NCBI RefSeq assembly: GCF_004358105.1
Contig: NZ_SMYL01000003.1
Coordinates: 129,371-193,370, forward strand
Source: Sapientia aquatica
GTDB taxonomy: Bacteria > Pseudomonadota > Gammaproteobacteria > Burkholderiales > Burkholderiaceae_D
Length of the DNA stretch: 64,000 bases
Direction: 5' to 3'
How positions within the stretch are numbered: position 1 is the stretch's first letter; each line of letters begins with the position of its first letter. Below the pieces are notes generated by a model. The model was given only the letters and a program-made list of their open reading frames with translations. It did not search any database and was not told where the DNA came from. This document shows positions 25,696 through 35,165 of this stretch, one piece after another. Position numbers and translations under genes: made by a program.

Positions 25696-26289
25696 ATGAA
25701 ACGTCATCTGAAAAATACCTTAGTCGCTGGCTTAATTTCTGCAGTGTTCGCCCTGCCCGCTTTGGCCGCACTCAAAGAGGGCGACGCCGCGCCAGATTTC
25801 AGCACGCAAGCGTCTATCGCAGGCAAAGCATTTGCTTTCTCATTACAAGACGCTCTAAAAAAAGGCCCAACGGTGGTGTATTTTTATCCATCGGCTTACA
25901 CCGGCGGTTGCAATATCCAAGCACATACGTTTGCGGTGAACTTAGATAAATTCACCCAAGCTGGCGTGAGTGTGGTGGGCGTGTCGCTCGACAGTATTGA
26001 ACGCCTCAATGCGTTTTCGGCTGATCCAGACTATTGCGGCGGCAAATTCCCCGTGGCCTCCGACGTCGGCGGCAACATCGCGAAATCGTATGACTTAGCC
26101 ATACGCCAAATCGCGGCTGGCCGCAAAGACACACGCGGCGTTGACATCGATCATGACGCTACAGAGCGCACCACGTTTGTGATTACACCGGATGGCAAAA
26201 TTGTGGCTACTATTGGTGGCGTGTCGCCAATTGATAACGTCAACAAGGCTCTAGAAATTGCCCAAAGCTTAGCGGCACGTACACACTAA
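25696..26289 (+). CDS. Exported peroxiredoxin (AhpC/TSA family)
   Basis: A 197-residue thioredoxin-fold peroxiredoxin with a signal peptide (ALPALA), so periplasmic. The peroxidatic site reads YPSAYTGGCNIQA with Cys72; a further Cys occurs in DPDYCGGKFPV and may resolve the disulfide. The spacing resembles the BCP/PrxQ group. It would reduce hydrogen peroxide or organic peroxides beside the periplasmic cytochromes. I chose ATG 25696 because it opens a normal signal peptide (MKRHLKNTLVAGL); an earlier in-frame start would lie inside the preceding gene. It follows the cytochrome gene by 34 bp and is probably in the same transcript. Confidence 0.87.
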   Translation: MKRHLKNTLVAGLISAVFALPALAALKEGDAAPDFSTQASIAGKAFAFSLQDALKKGPTVVYFYPSAYTGGCNIQAHTFAVNLDKFTQAGVSVVGVSLDSIERLNAFSADPDYCGGKFPVASDVGGNIAKSYDLAIRQIAAGRKDTRGVDIDHDATERTTFVITPDGKIVATIGGVSPIDNVNKALEIAQSLAARTH

Positions 26290-26362
26290 TTAATCATCAT
26301 TTAAGCCTTTCTTACAAAGCAATTCTTACGCAGCTAGACCTAGACCACCTAACTAAAAGGAC

Positions 26363-27259
26363 ATGACCATGACCCGCAAAACCGCCCAAGATTTCGATCC
26401 AGAGGTATTGAAGCTCTTTGATAAATACGTGCACGGTCAATTAAGTCGCCGTGGTTTTTTGCAATCGGCCGCTAAGTTTGCTTTTGGCGCGGTCACAGCG
26501 GAAGTATTGCTTGATTCGTTAAGCCCGCAGTTCGCGCAAGCGCAGCAAATTTCACCAACGGATGCACGCATTAAAACCAGCTATGTGGAATATCCATCAC
26601 CCGATGGTTACGGCACATTGCGCGGCTATTTGGCGCAACCAGTAAACGCCAAAGGTAAGCTGCCGACCGTTTTGGTGATTCATGAAAATCGCGGCTTAAA
26701 TCCCCATATCGAGGATATTGCGCGTCGCTTGGCGTTGGATAACTTCATCGCCTTTGCACCGGATGCGCTGTTCCCATTGGGCGGTTATCCGGGTAATGAA
26801 GACAAAGCGCGTGAGCTATTTCCTAAACTTGATCAAACAAAAACCCGTCAAGATTTCATCACCGCTGCCAATGTTTTGCGCACGCTACCCGAAGGTAATG
26901 GCAAGGTCGGCGCGGTCGGCTTTTGCTACGGGGGTGGCGTGGTGAACTATCTGGCTACCAAGCTGCCGTATTTATCTGTTGGTGTGCCGTTTTACGGCTC
27001 CAATCCGGAGTTGGCCGACGTTCCCAGCATCAAGGCAACGCTATTAATTCAACATGCTGGCAATGACGAACGATTATTGGCGGCGTGGCCGAAATATAAC
27101 GATGCATTGACCGCGGCTGGCATTAAATTTACCGCCAATATTTATCCCAAAGTTGAGCATGGATTCAATAACGATACAACGCCACGATACGATCAAGCAG
27201 CAGCGAAGTTGGCATGGGGTCGGACGATCGATTTGTTCAACCAGCATTTGCGTGCTTAG
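26363..27259 (+). CDS. Tat-exported dienelactone hydrolase-family protein
   Basis: A 298-residue alpha/beta hydrolase of the dienelactone hydrolase family. The N-terminus carries a twin-arginine signal (LSRRGFLQSAAKFAFGA), preceded by about 30 residues as in other exported members. The nucleophile is Cys in GFCYGGG (Cys188), with Asp in the AGNDERL segment and His in VEHGFNN completing the triad. The natural substrate is unknown; ester or lactone hydrolysis in the periplasm is likely. Two ATG codons lie 6 nt apart; the second (26369) has better spacing from AAAGG. It follows the peroxiredoxin gene by about 75 bp. Genes of this type often sit beside peroxiredoxins and cytochromes in this kind of cluster. 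Confidence 0.87.
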   Translation: MTMTRKTAQDFDPEVLKLFDKYVHGQLSRRGFLQSAAKFAFGAVTAEVLLDSLSPQFAQAQQISPTDARIKTSYVEYPSPDGYGTLRGYLAQPVNAKGKLPTVLVIHENRGLNPHIEDIARRLALDNFIAFAPDALFPLGGYPGNEDKARELFPKLDQTKTRQDFITAANVLRTLPEGNGKVGAVGFCYGGGVVNYLATKLPYLSVGVPFYGSNPELADVPSIKATLLIQHAGNDERLLAAWPKYNDALTAAGIKFTANIYPKVEHGFNNDTTPRYDQAAAKLAWGRTIDLFNQHLRA

Positions 27260-27354
27260 TAAGTCGTTGCACGAATTATTGGCGTCTAGTTTTTTGTCGT
27301 CGCATCAGCCCATTTATTCGGGTGTTTTTAACCTTTAACCCTCAAGGAAATTGC

Positions 27355-27834
27355 ATGAAAAATCGTGTTAAACAATTCGTAGCACCAACCTTAATCGTGG
27401 CCTTGTTCAGTGCTGCTGGCTTAGTCATGGCGCAGCAAGCACCGAAACCAGAAACCCTGATCAAGGTGCGTCAATCGGCTTTTCAAGTCGTGGCGTGGAA
27501 TAGCACTCGTATCAAAGCATCGTTAGAAGGCACTTACAACAAAGAGGACGTCATCAAATCCGCCAACGCAATTGCAGCGATTGCTAATTCGGGCTTGGGT
27601 TCTTTGTTCGCCGCAGGTACTGAAACTGGCAAAGGCTGGCATGAGACTTCGGCTAAAGCGGAAGTATTTTCCAACGGCGCACGCTTTGCTGAATTGGGCG
27701 CCAACTTTGGTAAAGAAGCGAATGAGTTGGCATCGGTTGCCCTCAGTGGCGACGCTAATCTGGTTAAAAATCAATATGGCAAACTCACTAGCACCTGCAA
27801 AGCTTGCCACAACGATTTCAAAAGCAAAGACTGA
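27355..27834 (+). CDS. Class II c-type cytochrome (cytochrome c')
   Basis: A 159-residue periplasmic protein with a signal peptide (ending LVMAQ), a four-helix-bundle-like body starting IKVRQSAFQVVAWNSTRIKASLE-type sequence, and a single C-terminal haem site CKACH (148-152) followed by NDFKSKD. This matches cytochrome c', which binds NO and CO or shuttles electrons. ATG 27355 is preceded by AAGGAA at the right distance; an in-frame upstream start would overlap the preceding gene and lacks a signal peptide. It is the third c-type cytochrome of the cluster. Confidence 0.88.
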   Translation: MKNRVKQFVAPTLIVALFSAAGLVMAQQAPKPETLIKVRQSAFQVVAWNSTRIKASLEGTYNKEDVIKSANAIAAIANSGLGSLFAAGTETGKGWHETSAKAEVFSNGARFAELGANFGKEANELASVALSGDANLVKNQYGKLTSTCKACHNDFKSKD

Positions 27835-27980
27835 TGAATTAACTTAGTGGGGTTGGATTCGTCTTGGGTCACAGAACGCACTTTGACGTGACCTAAGGCG
27901 ACTTTAATTCTCACTGGCTTTCTCTTCTTATTTGTCCAATTACCTCCTTAACTACTTCACTAACTCTAGTAGGACTACCG

Positions 27981-28757
27981 ATGTCGACTTCACAATCTCA
28001 ATTAGGCGTATTACTCGTGGGCGCTGTTGCCATTGCCGTTATCTCTCTCAATACGCTGGCGCAAACAGGGGCGCAGACTGCTCCAACACCTGCCGCTGCT
28101 GCCCCAACCGCTCCAGCCGCTCCAGCCGCTCCAGTTCAGGGTGCGCGCTCCACCGATCCGGCAAAGCCATTTAGCTTTTTCGTTACCAGCGAAGGCGTTG
28201 GTAATGGCGCCAATCTGGGCGGCTTGGCGGGCGCTGATGCACATTGCCAACGGTTGGCTACGGCAGTCAATGCAGGCAATAAAACATGGCACGCCTATTT
28301 AAGCACTCAAGCAACGGACGGCACGCCAGCGGTCAACGCACGTGATCGCATCGGTTCAGGACCTTGGTTTAATACCCGCGGCGGCTTGATCGCAAAAGAC
28401 TTAGCCCAATTAAATGGCGACACAGTGGAATTAGCACGAGCCGGTAACGCCATCAGCCGCGCTACTGCATTCACGGAAAAGAATGAACCGGTAAAAGGCT
28501 ATGGCGAAACACCAAACCAACACGACATTATCACCGGCTCCACGCCCGACGGTCGCGCGTTTGCCGATGCAGCCGACCACACCTGCAAAAACTACACCAG
28601 CAATAGCGCCGATGGCTCAGTGCAATTAGGTCACTTTGACCGCACTGGTGGCAACAGCATCTCCTGGAATTCCGCGCATCCTAGCCGTGGCTGCGGTCAA
28701 CCGAATTTGGTGGCCACTGGTGGCGCAGGTTTGTTGTACTGCTTTGCGACGAACTAA
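27981..28757 (+). CDS. Exported lectin-like / DUF1554-like protein
   Basis: A 258-residue protein with an N-terminal hydrophobic signal or anchor (about 8-28), a Pro/Ala-rich linker (about 30-52) and one domain beginning FSFFVTSEGVGNGANLGGLA. The pattern FVTS...NLGGLAGADAHCQ, ARDRIGSGPW and four Cys matches the DUF1554/endostatin-like, C-type-lectin-fold proteins often labelled 'lectin'. These domains are found in secreted proteins of Leptospira, myxobacteria and planctomycetes; ligand unknown. It is the last gene before the sigma-54 activator and may belong to the same regulon; a start at ATG 27981 lacks a strong ribosome site. Confidence 0.65.
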   Translation: MSTSQSQLGVLLVGAVAIAVISLNTLAQTGAQTAPTPAAAAPTAPAAPAAPVQGARSTDPAKPFSFFVTSEGVGNGANLGGLAGADAHCQRLATAVNAGNKTWHAYLSTQATDGTPAVNARDRIGSGPWFNTRGGLIAKDLAQLNGDTVELARAGNAISRATAFTEKNEPVKGYGETPNQHDIITGSTPDGRAFADAADHTCKNYTSNSADGSVQLGHFDRTGGNSISWNSAHPSRGCGQPNLVATGGAGLLYCFATN

Positions 28758-28835
28758 TTCACCGAGCACAGTTAGCTTAAATTCGTAACACCAGCTCCCA
28801 ACGACGCTGCAACCCATCCCAGCTTACCAGCTATC

Positions 28836-28877
28836 TAGCGCAAGAGAACCCGCCAAAAGCACGAGTCTCTTGCGCTA
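28836..28877. repeat. 12-bp inverted repeat
   Basis: TAGCGCAAGAGA (28836-28847) and TCTCTTGCGCTA (28866-28877) are exact complements around 18 nt. No T-run follows in either direction, so it is at best a processing or stabilising hairpin after the lectin-like gene. Confidence 0.8.
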
Positions 28878-29028
28878 CGCCACAAATCGTTATGTGGTTT
28901 ACGCATAACTTTTACCGAAATCATTCGTTCGCAATCAGGCTGATGCCAATTATCCTTTGCATCACTAATTCAAAAAAGAATTGACCCACATAGTCACTGC
29001 GCTGGTTTTATCAGAAAGCTAGTGCTTG

Positions 29029-29078
29029 TTAAGGAAGCTTGGTTCCAGTTCGCCATAGCTAGAATCGAGCTTCCTTAA
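29029..29078. repeat. 11-bp inverted repeat upstream of the sigma-54 activator
   Basis: TTAAGGAAGCT (29029-29039) and AGCTTCCTTAA (29068-29078) are exact complements around 28 nt, about 190 bp before the activator start. It could be an operator pair or a hairpin in the leader. Confidence 0.75.
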
Positions 29079-29266
29079 TTTGTTGTGCGTCTGTCCGATG
29101 AATGATGAATTGCTGGCCCGTACAAATAAGAAAGTAAATGATGAAGTTGAGTCCACACATGTGTTGCTGCTGCTGTTGTTAAGCCAGACATTGGTTTTGG
29201 TTTCTGCTTGTCTTTTATTTTTAACGTTGCATTGCCCCTCTTTTTATCAATTTACTGGATGACGCT

Positions 29267-30430
29267 GTGAACAAACTGTTGACCTTTCCCCATACGTCGG
29301 ATCTGACGACGTCGATACGCGCCAAAGCACTGTTATTCCATGATCCGCGTTCGTCGAATTTGCTTGAGCAAGTCGAACGCATTGCACGCACCGACGCTTC
29401 GGCCTTAATCATCGGCGAAACCGGCACCGGCAAAGAATTAATTGCGCGCCATATTCATAACACCAGCGGCCGCAGCGGCCCATTTATCGCAGTCAATTGC
29501 GGCGCATTTAGTGAATCGTTAATCGACGCCGAATTATTCGGCCACGAGACGGGCGCATTTACAGGCGCATCGCAAGCGCGTGCCGGATGGTTTGAAGCGG
29601 CAAATGGCGGGACGATTTTTCTCGATGAAATTGGTGATTTATCGCTAGCGCTGCAAGTCAAATTGCTACGTGTTTTGCAAGAGCGCCAAGTGGTGCGCCT
29701 AGGTTCGCGTCGCCCGATTAGTTTAGATGTGCGCTTGGTTGCCGCGACCAACGTCGATTTGCAAAAAGCGATTTTATCTGACCGCTTCCGCGCTGATTTG
29801 TATTACCGCTTGAGCGTGGCAACCATCAATATGCCGCCGCTGTGCGACAGGCCGGGCGACATCCTGCCGCTGGCGCGGCACTTCGTAGAAATGTACAGCC
29901 ACAAGATGCATTTAAAAGATATTTCCATCGCTGAAGACGCGCAAGAATCGCTGCTCAGCTATGAGTGGCCGGGCAATATTCGCGAGCTGGAAAACGTGAT
30001 TCACTTCGCTTTAATTGTCTGCCAAGGCAATCGCATCCGTGCGGAAGATTTGAAATTGGTCGGCGCATTGCATCGCAATCGGATTCAAGTTGAGGATCAA
30101 GCGGCCAGCAAATCTGCGCCTCCCAACCAAGTCAAACCGACTAATGAAGCACCAAAGCTTGAAACCTTGCACCGCCGCTTAGATGCCTTACTGGGGGAAT
30201 TCATCAGCGCGGGTGAGCCAGAATTATTTGACTCGATTGAAGGTTCGTTAATCCGCACTGTCTTCAAGTCCTGTAACCAAAACCAAGTTCACACCGCCAA
30301 GGTTTTGGGCATCAGTCGCAACATTCTGCGAACGCATTTAAAACGCTTTGGCATTATCGGCTTTGATGTCAATGCCGCCAGCGTCGCCAATATCGGCAGC
30401 GCAGAATCGTCGGTGTCGAGGATAGCCTGA
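29267..30430 (+). CDS. Sigma-54-dependent transcriptional activator (SfnR-like)
   Basis: A 387-residue bacterial enhancer-binding protein. It starts almost at once with the AAA+ domain: Walker A GETGTGKE (about 49-56), the sigma-54 contact loop GAFTGA, Walker B GGTIFLDEIGDL and the arginine-finger region, then a C-terminal Fis-type helix-turn-helix (HTAKVLGISRNILRTHLKRF). There is no N-terminal receiver, GAF or PAS domain, as in SfnR-type activators of sulfur-source genes, so activity may be set by its amount or a partner. The start is GTG 29267; an ATG just before it is out of frame. It lies at the end of a gene block with four canonical sigma-54 promoters and beside sulfate-transport genes. 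I infer it activates those promoters. Confidence 0.9.
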   Translation: MNKLLTFPHTSDLTTSIRAKALLFHDPRSSNLLEQVERIARTDASALIIGETGTGKELIARHIHNTSGRSGPFIAVNCGAFSESLIDAELFGHETGAFTGASQARAGWFEAANGGTIFLDEIGDLSLALQVKLLRVLQERQVVRLGSRRPISLDVRLVAATNVDLQKAILSDRFRADLYYRLSVATINMPPLCDRPGDILPLARHFVEMYSHKMHLKDISIAEDAQESLLSYEWPGNIRELENVIHFALIVCQGNRIRAEDLKLVGALHRNRIQVEDQAASKSAPPNQVKPTNEAPKLETLHRRLDALLGEFISAGEPELFDSIEGSLIRTVFKSCNQNQVHTAKVLGISRNILRTHLKRFGIIGFDVNAASVANIGSAESSVSRIA

Positions 30431-30706
30431 CCTGCTGTTGCGCTAGTTCGCTTGTCCGATTTTTTTGACGAGCGTAGCTGGCGGCAGGTTTTAATTTTGA
30501 CCAAATACCGAAAAAAACAACGCGATCAATTCGTAGTCATTACGATAATTTACTGTCAATTTGATCAACTATCTCAACCAATTTATCGCCGCCAATTTCA
30601 ACCAATTGGCATAAGTAAATAAAAAAGTAATCGTTTCATTTAGCTTCACTTGATTTTATTCTCGGGCTCACTTTGCCTAAGTTTCGTCTTTACAACAAGG
30701 AAAAAC

Positions 30707-31714
30707 ATGTCAGTCAAATCTATTTTTAAAGCGCTCGCCGTACTCGCGCTAACAGCAAACCTAGCACATTCCGCCGATATCACCTTACTCAACGTATCGT
30801 ACGATCCTACACGCGAACTGTACGAAGATTTCAATAAAGATTTCGCCAAGAATTGGAAAGATAAAACTGGCGACAACGTCAAGATCAAACAATCCCACGG
30901 TGGCTCAGGTAAGCAAGCCCGCGCGGTGATTGATGGCTTGGATGCTGACGTGGTCACACTCGCGTTAGCGTATGACATCAACGAGATTTCCGACCACGGT
31001 TTGATCGCCAAAAACTGGCAGTCACGCTTGCCCTTAGCAAGTTCGCCCTACACTTCAACCATCGTGTTCTTGGTGCGTAAGGGTAATCCAAAAGGCATTA
31101 AAGATTGGGCTGACATTGTCAAACCGGGTGTCTCTATCATCACACCGAATCCAAAAACATCGGGCGGCGCACGTTGGAACTATTTAGCAGCCTGGGGCTA
31201 TGCATTAAAACAAAGCGGTGGCAATGAAGCCAAAGCCAAAGAATTCATTAGCCAACTCTATAAAAACGTTCCTGTATTAGATTCTGGCGCACGCGGCGCA
31301 ACGACTACTTTTGTTGAACGCGGCATTGGCGACGTTTTGCTGGCTTGGGAAAACGAAGCGTTCTTAGCCGTCAAAGAACTTGGCCCAGACAAGGTACAAA
31401 TCGTTGTACCGTCGGTTAGCGTGTTAGCTGAACCACCTGTTGCTGTCGTCGATAAAGTGGTTGATAAACGCGGCACTCGCAAAGTGGCTGAAGCGTACTT
31501 GAATTATTTATACAGCGATGCCGGTCAAGAAATCGCGGCCAAAAACTACTATCGCCCAACGTCAGCGGCTATCGCTAAAAAGTATGAAAACCAATTCCCT
31601 AAAATCAACCTATTCAAAATTGGCGAAGTAGCAGGCGATTGGACTCAAGCGCAAAAAGTGCATTTTGCCGATGGCGGTGTCTTTGACCAGATTTATCAAC
31701 CAGGCAAAAAATAA
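30707..31714 (+). CDS. sbp: Sulfate-binding periplasmic protein
   Basis: A 335-residue periplasmic binding protein of the sulfate/thiosulfate family. The signal peptide ends at AHSA, and the mature protein opens with the family signature [20 protein letters not shown]; later segments include [17 protein letters not shown] and [11 protein letters not shown]. It delivers sulfate or thiosulfate to CysTWA, encoded downstream. ATG 30707 has AAGGAA upstream. A terminator-like hairpin lies between this gene and cysT, which would make the binding protein more abundant than the membrane components. Confidence 0.93.
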   Translation: MSVKSIFKALAVLALTANLAHSADITLLNVSYDPTRELYEDFNKDFAKNWKDKTGDNVKIKQSHGGSGKQARAVIDGLDADVVTLALAYDINEISDHGLIAKNWQSRLPLASSPYTSTIVFLVRKGNPKGIKDWADIVKPGVSIITPNPKTSGGARWNYLAAWGYALKQSGGNEAKAKEFISQLYKNVPVLDSGARGATTTFVERGIGDVLLAWENEAFLAVKELGPDKVQIVVPSVSVLAEPPVAVVDKVVDKRGTRKVAEAYLNYLYSDAGQEIAAKNYYRPTSAAIAKKYENQFPKINLFKIGEVAGDWTQAQKVHFADGGVFDQIYQPGKK

Positions 31715-31760
31715 TCCGCGATAGCGCACTAATAAGGTTATCTAAGTTTCTACCATTTGG

Positions 31761-31788
31761 GGCGTCGTAGCTAGACGCCTTCTTTTTT
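31761..31788 (+). terminator. Terminator/attenuator between sbp and cysT
   Basis: GGCGTC (31761-31766) and GACGCC (31774-31779) form a short stem with a 7-nt loop, then TTCTTTTTT. Partial termination here would set the ratio of binding protein to transporter. Confidence 0.65.
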
Positions 31789-31812
31789 GGGTGGTGAATT
31801 GTGCTAGGTGCT

Positions 31813-31828
31813 TGGGTGGTTAGCTGCA
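31813..31828 (+). promoter_or_regulatory. Weak sigma-54-like promoter upstream of cysT
   Basis: TGGGTGGTTAGCTGCA has GG-N10-GC spacing and a good -12 (CTGCA), but the -24 box lacks the C of TGGC. It lies about 125 bp before the cysT ATG, after the hairpin. Chance occurrence is possible. Confidence 0.3.
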
Positions 31829-31952
31829 AAAATCGCCCAACAACAGCCCTTATTAGAAGAATTTCATATATCAATATTCAGAAAAATTCGCATTCTTTAT
31901 AAGTAAAAAGTGCAATCATTTCGTTCTTTAGTTGAATTGGTACTATAAGCCC

Positions 31953-32810
31953 ATGTCTAGCCCCGCCGTTGTGAATAAAAAGGATCCGTTCCGAGTAATG
32001 CCAGGCTTCAATCTGTCGTTAGGCTTTACGATTTTTTATCTCGCTCTCATCGTTTTAATTCCGCTCTCGGCGGTGTTTCTCAAAACTTTCACCATGACGT
32101 GGCCGGCATTTTGGGATGCAGTGACATCCGACCGCGTGATGGCCTCGTATCGCTTGAGCTTTGGCGCTTCCCTGATCGGTGCTTCACTCAACGTGGTATT
32201 CGGTGGGATTGTGGCGTGGGTTTTGGTGCGCTATCAATTTCCGGGCAAAAAAGTGATTGATGCCTTAGTCGATTTGCCGTTTGCCTTGCCGACTGCGGTC
32301 GCAGGGATTGCGCTAACGTCGCTGTATTCCAGCAATGGCTGGTTTGGGCGTTACTTGGAACCGATGGGCATCAAAGTCGCGTTCACTCCACTCGGCGTCA
32401 TCATCGCATTGACATTTATCGGCTTGCCTTTTGTAGTGCGCACGGTGCAACCGGTATTGGAAGACGCCGAACGCGAGCTCGAAGAGGCCGCCGCGAGTTT
32501 AGGTGCCAACAACTGGCAAACCTTTACCCGCATTATTTTCCCCACCATTTTGCCTGCGTTGTTGACTGGTTTTGCCTTGGCCTTTGCGCGCGCAACCGGT
32601 GAATACGGCTCAGTCATTTTTATCGCTGGCAATATGCCTATGGTGTCCGAAATCACCCCGCTGTTCATCATTACCAAGCTTGAGCAATACGATTATGCGG
32701 GTGCGACGGCGATCGCGGTAGTGATGCTAACGGTGTCGTTTATTTTGCTGTTATTGATTAACTTATTACAGGCTTGGGCGCGCAAGCGTGGTCAGTCGGA
32801 GAAAAATTAA
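31953..32810 (+). CDS. cysT: Sulfate ABC transporter permease CysT
   Basis: A 285-residue inner-membrane permease (also called CysU) with about six helices and the ABC permease EAA loop (ELEEAAASLGANNWQTFTRIIFP). It pairs with CysW to form the channel for sulfate and thiosulfate. ATG 31953 is chosen; a TTG 21 nt upstream is in frame but adds an unusual N-terminus. The stop of this gene abuts the ATG of cysW (TAAATG). Confidence 0.93.
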   Translation: MSSPAVVNKKDPFRVMPGFNLSLGFTIFYLALIVLIPLSAVFLKTFTMTWPAFWDAVTSDRVMASYRLSFGASLIGASLNVVFGGIVAWVLVRYQFPGKKVIDALVDLPFALPTAVAGIALTSLYSSNGWFGRYLEPMGIKVAFTPLGVIIALTFIGLPFVVRTVQPVLEDAERELEEAAASLGANNWQTFTRIIFPTILPALLTGFALAFARATGEYGSVIFIAGNMPMVSEITPLFIITKLEQYDYAGATAIAVVMLTVSFILLLLINLLQAWARKRGQSEKN

Positions 32811-33722
32811 ATGTCAGCCGCGCCTACTTCCTCCTCCCTACTCGTGTCCGCCACTGAGCCGGTTTATGTGCCCAAAGCGCTGGTTGAACCGCTCTGGATA
32901 CGCATTCTGTTAGGCACGATTGCCTTACTGTTTTTAACGCTATTTTTGTTTGTGCCGCTGGCCGCCGTATTTACCGAAGCCTTAAAAAAAGGCTGGGGCG
33001 TGTATCTCGCTGCTATTACCGAAGACGACGCCGTTTCGGCCATTAAACTCACCTTAATCTCAGCCTCCATCGCCGTGCCGCTCAACCTAGTATTTGGCGT
33101 GGCAGCGGCGTGGGCGATTGCCAAATTTGAGTTCCGCGGCAAGAGTATTTTGCTCACCTTGATTGATTTACCGTTCTCGGTCTCACCGATTATCTCGGGC
33201 TTAATCTACGTGCTTATTTTTGGCGCGCAAGGCTGGATCGGACCGTGGCTGCGCGATCACGATATCAAGATTTTATTTGCCGTTCCTGGCATTGTGCTAG
33301 CCACCATTTTTGTGACCTTCCCGTTCGTGGCGCGCGAACTCATTCCGCTCATGCAAGCGCAAGGCAGCGAGGAAGAAGAAGCGGCGTTGGTCTTGGGTGC
33401 ATCGGGCTGGAAAACCTTCTGGCATGTGACCTTACCCAATATCAAATGGGGTCTGCTGTATGGCGTGATCTTATGTAATGCGCGCGCCATGGGGGAATTC
33501 GGCGCGGTGTCGGTAGTGTCAGGCCATATCCGCGGCGAGACCAATACGATTCCCTTGCAGGTTGAAATTCTCTATAACGAATACAACTTCACCGCCGCCT
33601 TTGCGGTCGCGTCGCTCTTAGCATTGCTGGCCATCGTCACGCTAGCGTTGAAATCGTTCATCGCATGGCGACTACGTGAGACCATCTCCGAGCAACCCAA
33701 TCAACACCATCTGGAGCAGTAA
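32811..33722 (+). CDS. cysW: Sulfate ABC transporter permease CysW
   Basis: A 303-residue permease with about six helices; the EAA loop appears as [20 protein letters not shown], and [21 protein letters not shown] is typical of CysW. It begins immediately after the cysT stop, so the two subunits are made together. It is followed after 2 nt by cysA. Confidence 0.94.
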   Translation: MSAAPTSSSLLVSATEPVYVPKALVEPLWIRILLGTIALLFLTLFLFVPLAAVFTEALKKGWGVYLAAITEDDAVSAIKLTLISASIAVPLNLVFGVAAAWAIAKFEFRGKSILLTLIDLPFSVSPIISGLIYVLIFGAQGWIGPWLRDHDIKILFAVPGIVLATIFVTFPFVARELIPLMQAQGSEEEEAALVLGASGWKTFWHVTLPNIKWGLLYGVILCNARAMGEFGAVSVVSGHIRGETNTIPLQVEILYNEYNFTAAFAVASLLALLAIVTLALKSFIAWRLRETISEQPNQHHLEQ

Positions 33723-33724
33723 TT

Positions 33725-34795
33725 GTGAGTATCGAAGTCAACAATATCAATAAGCGTTTTGGCCAGTTTGTGGCGCTCGATAATGTGTCGCTGAATTTTC
33801 CGAGCGGCGAACTGACCGCTTTGCTAGGGCCTTCTGGCTGTGGTAAAACGACGCTCTTGCGCATCATCGCCGGGCTCGAACATACCGACACTGGCCAAGT
33901 TTTATTAGACGGCGACGATGCGTCAGCCAGCCATGTCCGAGAACGCCAAGTCGGCTTCGTGTTCCAGCATTACGCCTTGTTTAAACACATGACCGTGTTT
34001 GAAAACATCGCCTTTGGTCTGCGGGTTAAATCACGCGCAACGCGCCCATCGGAAAAAGAGATTCAAGAAAAAGTGCATCGCCTGCTCGACTTAGTGCAAT
34101 TGGATTGGCTGCACGATCGTTATCCACCACAACTCTCGGGTGGACAGCGGCAACGGATTGCTTTGGCACGCGCCTTAGCTGCCGATCCGCGCGTGTTGTT
34201 GCTTGATGAACCGTTTGGCGCATTGGACGCCAAGGTGCGTAAAGAGCTGCGCCGTTGGCTGCGTCGTCTGCACGACGAATTGCACGTCACCAGCATCTTC
34301 GTCACCCACGATCAAGAAGAAGCCTTGGAAGTAGCCGATCGGGTGGTGTTGATGAACAAAGGCAAGGTCGAGCAAATCGGTTCTCCTGCCGAGGTCTACA
34401 ATCATCCCGCATCACCGTTTGTGTATGGCTTTTTAGGTAGCGTTAATATTTTTGAAGGTAACTTACATGCAGGCGTGTTCGATCTAGCGGGAACCCGCTT
34501 TGACGTTGCAGGGCACGATGATGCGCAAAACGCTAAAGGTCTGGCCTACGTCCGACCGCATGATATCGACGTCACCCGTTACGTTACTGGCCAAACCGGC
34601 ATCACAGCGCAGCTCAATCGGGTGCATGCAATTGGACCGCTGGCGCAATTGGAACTGCAACGCACCGATAGCAGCGAGATTATCGAAGTCACTTTATCGA
34701 GCGAACGCTACCGCGAACTGGAGTTAAAAGAAGGTGAAATCATCCTAGCGCGACCAAGTAAATTGCGCGTCTTCGCAGATGGTGCGGTGAAGTAA
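33725..34795 (+). CDS. cysA: Sulfate/thiosulfate ABC transporter ATPase CysA
   Basis: A 356-residue ATPase. It has Walker A (GPSGCGKTT), Q-loop, signature [15 protein letters not shown], Walker B ([12 protein letters not shown]) and the H-loop (FVTHDQEEA), then the C-terminal TOBE-like domain usual for CysA. It energises sulfate uptake. The start is GTG 33725, two bases after the cysW stop. A long terminator follows, closing the sbp-cysTWA transcript. Confidence 0.95.
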   Translation: MSIEVNNINKRFGQFVALDNVSLNFPSGELTALLGPSGCGKTTLLRIIAGLEHTDTGQVLLDGDDASASHVRERQVGFVFQHYALFKHMTVFENIAFGLRVKSRATRPSEKEIQEKVHRLLDLVQLDWLHDRYPPQLSGGQRQRIALARALAADPRVLLLDEPFGALDAKVRKELRRWLRRLHDELHVTSIFVTHDQEEALEVADRVVLMNKGKVEQIGSPAEVYNHPASPFVYGFLGSVNIFEGNLHAGVFDLAGTRFDVAGHDDAQNAKGLAYVRPHDIDVTRYVTGQTGITAQLNRVHAIGPLAQLELQRTDSSEIIEVTLSSERYRELELKEGEIILARPSKLRVFADGAVK

Positions 34796-35165
34796 ATTAG
34801 CGGCTATTGGTAAAGTCCAACGCCGAGAAATTGGCGCAAAAAAATCCACCGACTGTTCTGATTCAAGTCTTCCTATGAATTAGAACAGTCGGTGGATTTT
34901 TTAGTTAACTCTGCGAACATATCCGCATGGCCACATCCACAGCACAGTCTCTGGTAGGAACAAGCGAACTAGCTTATGAATTCTTTTGAGCAATTTATAC
35001 GGTTAAATAAAAGTAACTTACCGATTTCACCCGACGAAAACCCAATCCATATCTGAAAAACACATAAGCATCTAATAATTAATTCGTTTTCTGTTGGTTG
35101 GGAATTCGATAAATTGAGTCTCCATTCATTATTTCTGCACCGACCATGTGCAGCGAAAGAGCTGT
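34796..35165. other. Intergenic region between cysA and the rhodanese gene
   Basis: Contains the cysA terminator; after it a promoter for the rhodanese-epsC-encapsulin genes is expected, but I see no clear -35/-10 or -24/-12 pair. No gene. Confidence 0.5.
34841..34900. terminator. Long bidirectional-type terminator after cysA
   Basis: AAAATCCACCGACTGTTCT (34841-34859) and its exact complement (34882-34900) form a 19-bp stem with a 22-nt loop and flanking A and T runs. Confidence 0.92.

Larger units (their letters stand above)
28758..29266. other. Intergenic region with two long inverted repeats
   Basis: No gene. It holds two unrelated hairpin-forming repeats, each listed separately, and must contain the promoter of the sigma-54 activator gene; I cannot place it with confidence. 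Confidence 0.5.

Noticed and set aside
27866-27879. GG-N10-GC sequence before the lectin-like gene (possible sigma-54 promoter)
   Set aside because: GGGTCACAGAACGC fits only the spacing; -24 and -12 boxes otherwise deviate strongly.
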